Positions 11,701 to 25,000 of a DNA stretch of 64,000 nt are shown piece after piece. The notes beneath the pieces were generated by a model. That model was given only the letters and a program-made list of their open reading frames with translations, did not search any database and was not told the DNA's origin. This DNA comes from Strongylocentrotus droebachiensis (lineage: Eukaryota > Echinodermata > Echinoidea > Camarodonta > Strongylocentrotidae). The position numbers and the translations under genes were made by a program. Position 1 is the stretch's first letter; every line of letters begins with the position of its first letter. Location of the stretch: positions 42,166 to 106,165 of the forward strand of contig JAVYIG010007165.1 of the NCBI GenBank assembly GCA_035222895.1, in the 5' to 3' direction.

Positions 11701-14700
11701 TAAAGAACATGTTCTACTTCATGTATGGACGAATACTAGGGCACACAATTAATTGGAAATCTGATGAAACAAATATATAATAATCAGGTTTTGAAACATA
11801 AAAAAAGGTTAGTAGATTGAACATGATCTAGAAATGCTTGTATTTGCTAGCCAGTGCTTTTATTTATATTTGTGAAGATCATTGCACTCACCTCAGTTGG
11901 GGGGTTATTCTATTAAAAAATCAATTAAGAAATACAAATAACATATTTGAGGTTGAACTATTCAAACACATTTAACTTGACAAAATCATACTATGACAAT
12001 CAAATCCAAGACAAACTGATGATGTGCCAACTTATAGCACTACTCTAAGGCCTAAACAAAAAGGATGTTGTATTGCCCTTTAGGTGCCAAAACATGGGTT
12101 GGTCGGTCAAACTTTTTTTGAGTGCTTTAATATTTGTTTTCTCTACAAAACAATTACTTTTTATTTTGTAAAGCTGACCGTAGATTTCAAGATTTTTGGG
12201 TCGGTCGCAAAGGGCAATACAACATATTTTTGTTTAAGCCGAATGATGAGAGCCCTGTTAAATAAAGTAATCAGCAATCAGCAATAGTCTCACATGACCA
12301 TGACAAATATATATTTCACAATCAAAGAATAGACAACAGTTTAACCTTGTAGTATACCTGTTTCCTTGACATCCCTTGTCACAAGTTAAACACCTAAAAT
12401 CATTAATACATACAGGTCCAAAAGAGACTGATAATGGTAAAGATAGACGATGAGAAGAGAATGATATGGAAAGATAGACAGACAGAAGGACAGAGAGAGA
12501 GAGAAAGGGTTAGAAATGAAAAAACAAGAAGAACAACAATAAAATAAGTAAACTAGAACTCACAGTATCTTTCTTATTTCCTGTAGCATCTTCCATTTCT
12601 GAAGCTAATTTGACGAGTTTTTTGCTAAGCTCTGATAATTCTTTTTGAATCACATCAACCTCCTTCTGTATCTTCTCCTTTTCTACTGGATCTGATGACG
12701 ACATCTTCTTAGCTCTGTAAGGGAACAAATTATACTCATTAAACCATCAGATACTAACCAAGATACCACGCCCAAGATATAAATGTATGTATGTAAGTCA
12801 TATCAACTGGTTAAAGGGAGTGTATCATGGGAATTACTGGTTGACGCCATCTACGTCTTCTTTTAGCAACTGCACCTAAACAAATGGACTTGATTAACTG
12901 GGTCAGCGTGCGCTACACTGGGACAGTGCACGCTAGCGTTGGTGAAACAGACCAAAGTTCTCCTCATGCTTCGGTTTCGCATATGTTGCACGCACGCGAA
13001 TGCCCTTGGTCGCGTTGTATTATACCCGATTGGCCCCGGGTAGGGCCCCGGGAAAGACACAAAGTCTCGTCATGACACACTCCCTTTAACATGACAGGCA
13101 ACCACACATTCATTCTCATCACATGTGTGTACTTTCCTGCCCTTTAGATTGTCATACAATTCTGAAGAAAAATGCTTTAAAAAAAGATAATCCAAACAGC
13201 TGTACCTTGTCCTTATAGAGACACAAGCTAAGTCTTCTGGGATATTTGAGGTCATTTAAGTTTTGTCTTGAGAGTCTTTTAATATATCTTATTCAAACAA
13301 TCATGATCCCATTTTGAATTTCAAGAATAAATACAAGATAAAAGATACAAAATCAAACTCTTGACCATGCTTAGGTCAAGTCATTGTATAACAACTGAGA
13401 GCAACAGTTGAACATTGTCACATGAACAATGTGGCAGTTGCTGGTTTCAATCCAAGGCGATTAAAGAATTTAAATTTAGGTGGTGTGGTAATAATGATGG
13501 AATACAGGTAGAAGATCTTAAGCGATATTGCTTTTCAGGTATACCTCAGGTCTCCTCTCTTGGTGCTGAGTTCTTTCTTTTGTGTCTCCATCTCTTTTCT
13601 ATCCTGCATCAACTTATCCTTCACCAATAGATGGCTCATGCTAGAATCCTTGAATTTATTTACTGGCGCTGTTAACAAAACATACAAATCATTTAGGCAT
13701 TTACGTCCTATATTCGTCTCTCATTATAATCATTGCATTTATTCACTGGTGATATTCAATAAATAAAATAAATAAAATCAAGACATCCTTTCCTCTGTAA
13801 AGCAGGAGATGGCTTCTTCATTTCATCTGTCTTCTCCGATACTTTCAGAGTTGATGCTGAGAATACCTTCGATTACATATCTCTTGTACATTTTCATAAG
13901 GGATATCGTACATCAAAGGGCAAGAATACATCTCTTTTTCAGAATACCTACACTTATTCTTTGGGGTGAGGTTTCCTTTAAGTTTATAAAACAAATGCAT
14001 GCTTAGGCAATTGTATGGGGATGTTGTGTTATTATTTTAAAAGTTTTAAACGTATGACCCCATACCATATCACAATGTCAGGGGAGGCAAGATTAAGATA
14101 TGATACAAAGTAATGGTTATGTTTTGGGGTAATACACATTTGATCGTTAACATCATTCTATACTTTTGAAAACTTGTGTACAAACATTTATAATATGAAG
14201 CTTACAGGAAACAAATGTATACCTAAGATACCTAACGAAGGAACATTACCAACACGTTATATACTTTGACCACCAATAATAAGATAATTCATTTTAATGT
14301 GTCAGATCAGAACTTTCAATAAACTTACTACAATACCTTTTGAATCACAGATTGGCTACCTTACATCAATGGCATAACCTTAGGATTACAGACAGGTGTA
14401 CAACTAAGGAAGGCCCTGATATACATGAACATGCTCACAGGCAGCTGGAAGGGTCATTGATATCTAGAACTGATTATGTACCTGATGCTTTCCTCTGGAA
14501 GGGTCATTGATATCTAGAACTGATTATGTACCTGATGCTTTCCTCTGGAAGGGTCATTGATATTTAGAACTGATTATGTACCTGATGCTTTCCTCTGGAA
14601 GGGTCATTGATATCTAGAACTGATTATGTACCTGATGCTTTCCTCTGGAAGGGTCATTGATATCTAGAACTGATTATGTACCTGATGCTTTCCTCTGTAA

Positions 14701-16009
14701 AGCAGGAGATGGTTTCTTCATCTCATCTGTCTTCTCCGATACTTTCAGAGTTGGTGGAGTTGAAGGAGATGTTGGGGTAGAAGGAGCTACTTCCGCCACT
14801 TCTTCCTTCTCTTTCTTCTTCTTCTTATCCTTCTTCTCTTTCTTCTTCTTCTCCTCCTTCTTCTTCTCCTCCTTCTCCTTCTTCTCCCTTTGTTTCCTCT
14901 CCTTCTCTGTCTCTTTCTTCTCACCAGGAGCCGATTCAGTCGGACTAATCACCTCCTTTTCTTTGTCCTTCTTGACTTTGAAATTCTGAGGAAATTGAGG
15001 ATATAGCATATCAAATTAGATATCTTATAATTCTATTAATTTCCATTCCAAATAATATTTTATCATGAAAAGAGCTCATTAGTTATTTATGAACATTTCT
15101 GTGCTTGATATCTCCCTAAAAATAGCAAAAATGTCAAAATATTGACCCATCTAAACTCCAAATGAAACATTTCATTCTAACATTTCATCACTACCTTGAA
15201 TTGTTTGCAGAGATAAGATATGATACAACTTACAGTTTACGCTTTTAACCATGCACAGGTGACATCAAAACTGTACAGCATGAAACATGTTGGTAACAAG
15301 CATTCCATTAATTGCAACACAAAGAAAAGTAAGAAGCATAACATATACATGTACATGCTGAATAAGGGTTATGCAATGTTAATAGTGTGCAATTAGTAAT
15401 TATACTTTGAACTTGTACTACTACTACTTCTACAGTACATATAAACCACTTCTGAATGAATAAAATATTGTTAATATAAATGAAGATTTCATTCACAGAA
15501 AATGGTGCTGGCAACAGAAAAAGGAGGTATATGTTTCAGGATAATTGATGTAAGTATCTTCATACAATATAAGAAAGAATGACACAATAAACTAAATAAA
15601 CATATGGAATGTAATATTATCAAATGTACACATACACAGCCACATAACAATAAAAACAAAACAATACACAGATATGAGTTTGAGTAAATAATATGCACAT
15701 GAAATATTAGAAAGTCATGAAAAAAAATCATCCAATGTGTGAACAAACTTGGATGTTGCTCGTGGTTTGGTTTGGATATTTGTTATAGAAAAGGTAAGAA
15801 AGTCATACATGAATATTAAAAGATAGTCAGTGAAATAGATTATTGAAACAGAAAATGATAACATTTGGAAGAATACTTCCAGGTTACTTCAAAATAACTT
15901 AGTTAAGTGCATGGACACGTAGTTCCTTAGGGCAAAGGACACTTGTGGATCAATACAGGAACCAAATACCTATAGATGTACCTCTCTCTCTCTCTCCACC
16001 CCATCCTCC

Positions 16010-16048
<39 letters not shown>

Positions 16049-19000
16049 CCCCAATCTCTCTCCATCTTGATCTCTCTCTCTCTTTACATCATCTTTTGTC
16101 TCTTGACAACAATTGTATACTGTACGTCTTCCAATATCCAACATAAGATGTGAATCATTGATAGTTGTTGAAACACTTATACTGGCAAAAATAATGTTAA
16201 TAGAAATGCAGCATGAAACTGGTAATTACTCTTCTTAAAATGCTTTTTAAGAATCATTTTCTGATCCAAAAATATCAACAAATGTTTTTGTACTATTTGT
16301 GCTATTTGCATTGATCCCTGATACAATACTATTAAAATACCTTAAACATATTTTAAATGTCAAGAGGACAGACATACAAAATATTCTTAGTCTACAAATA
16401 ATACCACACAGTCAAAGCCGTCTTACCAACCACTTCCCTATAATGGCCACCCATATCGTTTCACTCAAGGAAGAAACCTGTGCTTTAGGACCTGTCTAGA
16501 AAGGTCACCTGTCCACAAAGGCCAGTTTCCTGTTTGCCTTGGGTGGCCGTGATAGACAAGTTTCAGGTCAGTTTAACAACTTAGAGCACCGAAGTCAAAG
16601 TGACATTTACATGTACCGATAGGTGTTCAATATCTAGAAATACTTGGGGATAGAGATACAAGAAAATGTTCCTATTGCTAACAATCGCATGTTATGGTGC
16701 AGCAAATCATAGAGCATTGTCGTAAATGTTTTAAATTCTCTTTTATCTACACGTAATAGTCAAGTGTGCTCACATGCATGTGAAATGTGATAAAATTGAT
16801 TAATTAGAAGAATATGTTGGGGTGAAAAAAATGTACTTTGTTGTATTTTATTACTAATTACCCGATTCAAATATGAAAATTAGTTTCAATAAAATATTTC
16901 CTTAGGACTAAAATATCTTTTTGACACATAGATACTAATCATATTTCAAAAAGCAAGACAAAGATAAACTGTGAAAAAGTGTGAATGCCCGTTATCACAT
17001 TTGAAATATCATATTGGTGTGCATGTTTATACTTACACAGCCATGAGCAATACAAGTACGCCTGGGATAAGCAACTGAAAAAATGTACAATTGCCAGGAT
17101 AAACACAATGACGGCATATCAGCAGGCATATCAGCAGGCATGGTATATGTGAAAAAACACATGTAGGCTATGTGTTTAGGGTGTACATGAAGACAAAAAT
17201 AAATGCATGTGTGTTGTGAAGTGTTCATAACATAAAGGGGAATATTGTAGATAGAAGCAGATAATATCATGGGACTGGTTGTCTACAGAAGGAACAGATC
17301 AGTAGAGATTACTTGTATTATGACACTGCAAACAAGGAAAGACACATAGCAGGATCACTTTCTTGAAGAAAGAACAGAATATACTGTTTTGTAAATCCAC
17401 CATGCCACCAGTTTAATGAGGGGAACAGTAAAGAAAGGAGTAATATACATCAAAGAATGGACAAGCATGCCCTTATCAAAGAGGGCGTACAACATTCTTT
17501 CTCTCCCTTTATTGTTTCACTGTGGAATCTACATCTCCGACTCAAAAGTAATATCTTCCATTAGAAAATTGTACATTGATAACATTGATAAGGCCCAGTT
17601 ATGCTTCACAATAAATTGAGCTCATCACTGTAATTTTTTAAAATGTATTTATTTATTTTATTTATTTGTATACATTTTTTTTTTTTTTTTTTTTTTTTTG
17701 GGGGGGGGCAGATTTTTCCAACCAGGACATGGGAAGGGTTCAAGGCTTGTTCAGATATGGCAAGGTAAACCACAGTAAAAGAGCCACTGACTGCAGTTTA
17801 TTAACATGTAAATTAATGGCATCTATTACACTTCACGTCATCATACAAATCCACCATAGTTTTGCTGCATCATGTGTGAACTAGCCTTATTAAAGTGAAC
17901 CAAACAATACTACAGCAGGATTGATCAAACTAATGTAGGTACATCTAGGCTCTCTATCTATCATGAGTGCATGGTTGCTTGGCCTGATACAAATATTCAT
18001 TGTGTGTGTTTGGAGCCAGAAGGATATTAACTCTGTGTAAAATAATAAAGTTAACACCCCTATGGCTCCGAACCAACTATGTCACATTGCATATGAAATA
18101 TCATAAGAAGTGGTTTGAAAGTGAACAAAGATGGGTGGAGGAACGATATGCAAGTCAGATGGTGATTTACAGGCTGGATGCAATGCTCAAGTGGAAATAA
18201 ATGTAGTGGAGTATTGGTAAAACAGAGTTAGAAGTCAAAACAAAAAACTGCCCTTTTTTAAATAACCTTGATAAATTTTGGGTAGAAAAAGGGAATACAC
18301 ACAGTGTATGATATACATAGGGTAGATAACAGGAGGCTAAGTGATGTGATAAATGTTAATTTTGCATTAAACTTTAAAAAAGAGAGAGAGTGGTAGAAAG
18401 GTTGAGCAAAGTCAGGGTAATATAGATTCAAGATCAATAAATAATTTGGACAGTGATCCATGTTTTTACAATGCTTCTTGAGCATCATCATAGTAATAGG
18501 TAGTAGGATTATCAAACCAAAAGAGTGGGATTGTTACGTACACCCAAGCAGTATTCCACCGACCCCAGTGACAGTGTGACTTTGTGACACCTGATAAATC
18601 ATTAATATGGAAAGTGTTATGAGGATGTGAGTACTAGCTAACAGTCTACAGTGATGCAGGGGGCTATATAGGATTCACTTACATTTCTCATCAGAATGCA
18701 ACTTACTAATTTGAAATTCTTTATTCGAGATTGAGGAGTGGAGGGGGCTTGGAGTGAATTAGGGCTTAGGATCGTATCGACTGCAGGAGATGCTTCTGAA
18801 GATGATGATGTGGTTGCCATGGTGTCGGTATCACCTATAACCTCCAGATAAAGATCTTCAAAAACTGCTGGTACCCTGTCCTCGGACTTTGGTGATCGTA
18901 GGAAACAGAAATATGTTACATGGATGTATGTGAATTATGAACAGGTTTAAGCAGTGATTATGAGCTCTTTCAGAGGACACTGTTACTCATGTGTGGTTTG

Positions 19001-22000
19001 TTTCATAGACTGATCAAAATTCTAAGATCAAGAGTGGCATCTATGTAAGCAAAGCAATTTTGTTTGTAGATTATCTTATTCTTGTAGCATAGGTTTAGTA
19101 AATTAATTTATTCAATTTCTAAATGTTCCTGTAGGGGTTGCAATGCATTCTTTATCCAATTTCCAGGCTGTACATTACCTCTGCGTTTGCATTATATGTG
19201 AGACTAAAACATGTTTTTATCTGAAATGTAGCATGGAGAAATACACTTTTTGCTTAATTTAAACAATGCTGGCAAATCATCAAAATGACATTCATTCTAA
19301 TCATATCATAACTGCATGTAAAGCAACACAACATGATTACAAAAATCAGAGAAAAAACAAGCATGATGATGTCATCTGCATGTCTTCCTCTCGCAGGGAA
19401 TACCTATAAGCTGCAAGACATCGTTAGCACACAGGATATACTACCCAAGCTATACATAACAAATGTGGGGGAAAGGGTGAAGATCACTGGGGATCAAATG
19501 AATTAGACAGATGAAGGAGACTCTACTCAACATTCATAGACAGGTATACAAAGCAGAATTCATCACATAATACCTACATCCAAACCAAAGCTCTTTGATT
19601 AGAGATTGTTGCAACGTTGGAAGTGTTCATGATTGTTCAGTCATTCCAGGGGGCTCCTTGTTTTTGGAGCCCCATGATGTGACCTATGGCCGTGCTTGCA
19701 TATGCCATGACGCTTACATGCACATGTTACAACTATCTTTTTTAACTGAATGAAGCCGTTGACAAGACGGATACAAAAAATGGTTCCTTCACACCACACA
19801 TTCCATTTCCCAGATGGAAACTTCATTGTAAACTAGGATTCGATGTAACATATTTTTATAGCCAATGTCTTATAGTGTGGAAATACCCTTCTGGTGCTCA
19901 TACTCTGTTTATTTCAGTTCAGAATCAGTTTCATTTTTCATTTCCAACAAATCAGTAATTTTAATTAACAAGAAATCAGATATACAATTCAACATTCAAT
20001 GTTTAAAGTTATGAAAATAGGACTTTATATAAAAAGTTTAAAGTTATGAAAAATAGGACATTATATAAAAGCAAAATAATCATTTACATTTCTCTCTTTT
20101 CTACTGCACCATACTTCCTCTTTTTTCTTTCCCTCTACCTCTCTCTCCCTCTCTTTCCCCCTCTCTCTCTCTCCCTCTCTCTTCCCTTTCTCTTTCTCCC
20201 TCTCTCCCTCACAGTACACCCTCTCTCTTTCATCTGATATGTCATGCACTGATTCCACTTCAATGCATTTCAAAAATTTCTATAAATACAGGAATATCAT
20301 TAGTATCAAGAATACCCATTACAGGTGCACAGGATGTAAAGATAGGACAGATAGTCATCTCAAAAACCATATGGTCCCCTCAAGTCTGATAATGACTTTG
20401 ACTTCCATTAGGAATGAAGTCTTAAAGACCTAGTTTGTTGAGAGCCAGATAGGTGTTAACTCATGAACATATCATTTTTAGTTTGTTATTAACTAAACAT
20501 CTTTCTGGCTCTCTGCACACAATACTGTGCTTTGTCTATGTTTGCAATGTATATAACACAAATGGAAAACAAATATACGTATTAGTTCACCACCATATAC
20601 TGCCTTGTTAATACCATATTGGTTTCAAAATATTAATTTTAAAGGTGAACAAAACACACACAAGTAACACATCCCCCCCCCCCCTCAAAACCTATTACCA
20701 TTGAATTTGAAGATAATCTGAATCTATGGTGAACCCAATATTCTCCTATACATCCTCTACAGAATAACATATTGGATGATACCACAGGATACTAGGTATA
20801 TACTACCTGTAGCTGCTGTAGTTCTTGACATCAAGGGGGAGGGCCAGTGTTCAGTTATCTTCCAGCGCTCAGATATAGCTGGGAAGCTTGTTTTTTTTTT
20901 ATCATGTACATTTTAAATTTTATCTGTGTTCTTTCTGGTATATGATGTTTACTAGTCACCATGTAATGATGTGTTCATGTATGTCTTTATATGCATTTTA
21001 ATGGTATGCATGGCCCCCAAGTATAACAGTATTTTAAATACTGATGGGCTACCCTGTTGAAATAAAACAAAATGAATAAAAAAAAATAAAAAAAATCATA
21101 TTCATGTATTGGCAAATCTTGGCCTATTTTGATACAGATAAGCACAAAGGGCTGAAGAACTAAATATGTTTTCATAACTTTTTTTTGTCAGTAGCACAAA
21201 TCCCAAGGGCATGCAAAAGAAACGAAAAGTTTAATCTGGAAGTGATTAAATCTGTTAAAGAAGACAGTATGAAGAAATAACAATTACAAATTATTTTGTT
21301 AGAAAGTGGTGCATATTCCTTTTCAAAGAAGTGCAATACAAACAAAACTATTAGAAACCATTAGAGTAGTAGAAGTAAATATAAATCGCTGTATTTTGTA
21401 AGTTTAAAGAAACAGACTTATAGGTAGTGATATGATTTTGTTTAGAACAAAGAAACTGCAAGCATCATTTCTTCATTTTCAGAGAGATGAAATGTTTTTT
21501 ATCCAAAGAAGATGAGCAAGACATTTTTTTAGGAAGAGTTTGCTATTTTGTAAGAATGGTTGTCACAGACTCACTGGTAATGACATAGTTTTCTTATCTC
21601 TTGCCGTCTTATCAGTTGATGGGCGAAGAGGAGGTAGGGCGTCGACATCGTCATAGAGACACTCCGGTCCGTCTCCTGAGGGTGGTGGTGATATAGTATC
21701 TTCATACAGGTCTCCTGTAGACTGACGACTCCTGTTAAACTTCTTATCATTGCAGTTAACAAAACAAAAAGGTTGGAGGGTAGTAATTAGATGGATGAAG
21801 ATTCATCGCATGAATGAGAGCAAGCCAACCTATTTAAAGCCCTTGTCCTCTATGTATGTCGGTTTCTATTAGAGGGGTAGAAGTAAATATGAATTCTTGT
21901 ATGGAGCACTGGACCTGCTTATAGCATCACTGTGTGAGGGATAAAGTAGAATAAATAGCTACTATGAGGTGGTAGAGGAATCCTATTTGTATGTAGCTGG

Positions 22001-25000
22001 GGGGTGGGGAGCACCAAAGAGCACTCATGTTGACTGCCCTATAGTATTGTAGATGCCATATACCATGGATGATTATATGACTTAATCCTTGACTAATAAT
22101 ACAAATAAAAAAATATTTAAAAAAACACTGTGGTGAAAAACATACATGTATGTGGAAATCATTAATAAAAAAAGTATTACTTTATATGACACCCTTGACT
22201 AATAATAATGTTTAAACAATGACATAGTAGGCCTACATACTCAAGGGATAAACACAAATAAATCAGATATATGTTATTTCAATGATTAAACAAATCATAA
22301 ACAATCAAATGCGTGAGGAAATGACATCTATATGCTTTTGCATTAAGTTTTTTAAAAATCAATTTTTAATTTAAAATGTTCACAGCATTCCCCGAGGTAC
22401 TAATGACATATGGTTGAAATGAGCAATGCCAAACTCACTAGTTTCTCTTCAAGGAAACAAGACTAAAAAACACATAACTTTTCATGATATGAAGGCAAAA
22501 TATGATACTTTCAAATTGTGAAGGAAAAGGAAAATGTACACCGTTATATGATCGAATCTTTCCTGTATAAAGCCCTTTTGACTCTCCCTTAACGAGCCAT
22601 AGCCAATCAACACAATGGATGCACCAATGATCCTTCTGATATGTATTAAAGTGGGAATACAACAAGACTAACAATGGAAGCAATCATTCTTCCTCCGATG
22701 GTAATATATTCTCTGTTGAGAACATGAATTAAACTTGACATCCTTCTGAATCTCAACAAACAAAACATTCATGTATTTCAAAAGCATCATACACACTACG
22801 ACATCAAGTAAGTTGCATTGATTGCTCCTTCTTGATAACTATTTTTTGTTTGCCTTTCTCTCTCTTTCTCTCTCTCCACATACTCTCTAATGGTGGGGCA
22901 AGCGTGATCCGCATTTTGATGTTTTATGAATAAAGGTATAAGAAGGGATTTGCAATTCTACCGTCGGTTGTAATTTAAAAAACAGAGATGGGATTAAAAT
23001 CCAATCAGGTAGCTTTCAATCTCAATTTATGGTAAGAGATATTAGATGAATTAATGAAGAAATGAAATCCCCAACATCAAAACATTTTAAGCAAAAATAT
23101 TAAACAATGTGTGGAAGTCATAATGTTCATGTTTGCGGTTTGTAGATTTGTTTCCTGCCCAATCTTTAATGAGTTTAGTCTAGTCTATCTTTAGCATGAA
23201 TAGCAAATCCATGTGTACACCAAAATTACATTATAATACCTCTTCTGCACCTCTTTCATTCACTCTCTTTCTTGCATCTAATGCCATTGGTGTCTGTCTG
23301 CCTTTCTCTCTCTCCCATCACATGTACTGTTAATTCTATATCACTGTGTCTTTCTGACCACCTAACGCTGGTATACTGCCTTTCTATGATTTTTATTCTT
23401 AGTCTAAAGGCAGGGCAAGCGTGATCCCTATATTGATCAGTGTTTTATTAATAGTCTACCGTTGTAATTTACAATAACAGAGATGGGAATCCAACCAAGT
23501 GGCTCTCAATCTCAATTACAGTAAGAGATAAGTAGATGAATGAATGACAAAAAATTCCCCAAATGAGAACATTTTAAGCAAAAAAATAAAAAAATGTTTG
23601 AGTTGTAATTTTCATGTTTGCGGTTTGAAATCGTTTTGTTTCCTGCCCAATATTTTAATGAGTTTGGTTTAGTCTATATTTAGCATGAATAGCAAATCCA
23701 TGTGTACACCAAAATGACACTTTAATACCTCTATTGCACCTCTCCCATTCACTCTCTTTCATCCATCTCATTCCATTATTTTCTGTCTGCCTCTCTCTCT
23801 CTCTCTCTCTCTCTCTCCCATCAAATGTACTGCTAATTATAATTCTATATTACTGTGTCTTTCTAACCATCTACTGCTGTTACACTGCCTTTCTATGGTT
23901 TGTGTTTCTTAGTCTAGTGGTGGGGTAAGAGTGATCCACATTTTGATGTTTTATGAATAAAGGTATAAGAAGGGATTTGCAATTCTACTGTGGTAATTTA
24001 CAAAACAAAGATGGGATTACAATCCAACCGATTGGCTTTCAATGTCAATTGTGGTAAGAGATAAGTAGATGAATGAATGACAAAAAAATCCCCCAAATGA
24101 GAACATTTTAAGCAAACCAAAAAATAAATGTGGAAGTCATAACGTCATGTTTGCGGTCTGAAATTGATTTTTTTTCTTCCTGCCCAATGTTTAATGAGTT
24201 TAGTCTAGTCTATATTTAGCATGAATAGCAAATCCATGTGTACACCAAAATGACACTATAATACCTCTTCTGCACCTCTCCCGTTTACTCTCTTACATCG
24301 ATCTCATGCCATTATTTCTTCCATGTCAATGTGTTTCCAATTATGACATGACCGTATATATATATACATGTACATGTCATTAGGTTGAGGTTTGAAGCAA
24401 AACTACTCAATCCTTGCTGCCCCCTTCTTCATATTTCCTCCTTAAAATAGAAAAGAAATAGCACCAACTACTTTAAGAGCAAATATTTCCATTACATCAA
24501 CTTAAAATGAAGCATTTTTGTGAGCCTGCTGCAATGTCTTTCTATGCAATAAACCTGCTTTCCCGGCAGAGGCTGATAGCTAGAGCATGTTTTTAAAAAA
24601 CTCACAAGTTTATTTGAAAACATCTTTCGTCTTCCTGATGAATCTTGAGGTGCTGCTTTGATGATGTTATTTTCATAGTTTTCTTCCGGCTTTGGAGATA
24701 AGTCTACATCATCATACGTTTCATCAAGGGTCGATAAGCTCGACTGCTGACTTACGGTAGAAAATCTTCTCTGCTTTCACAATATGAGATAATCAGTATT
24801 ATTTGTATGGAAGGTTATTAGCCACAAAAAAAATAATAAATAGAAACAAAATGGTTGCATGTAATGGTAAAAGTGCTTCCCTGCTCTCTGGTTATATGAG
24901 TGAGAAGTACATGTTGCTCACACACTGAGATCTGTAAGAAGGTGGTACACTCAGCTAGTATTCAATACACTTGTTAGTCCGGCACAGAACTTTAGAAGTA

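Noticed and set aside
14657-14989. Plus-strand frame of 110 codons rich in Ser and Phe
   Set aside because: It is the exact antisense of exon 17, and its composition is the mirror of the Lys/Glu repeats.
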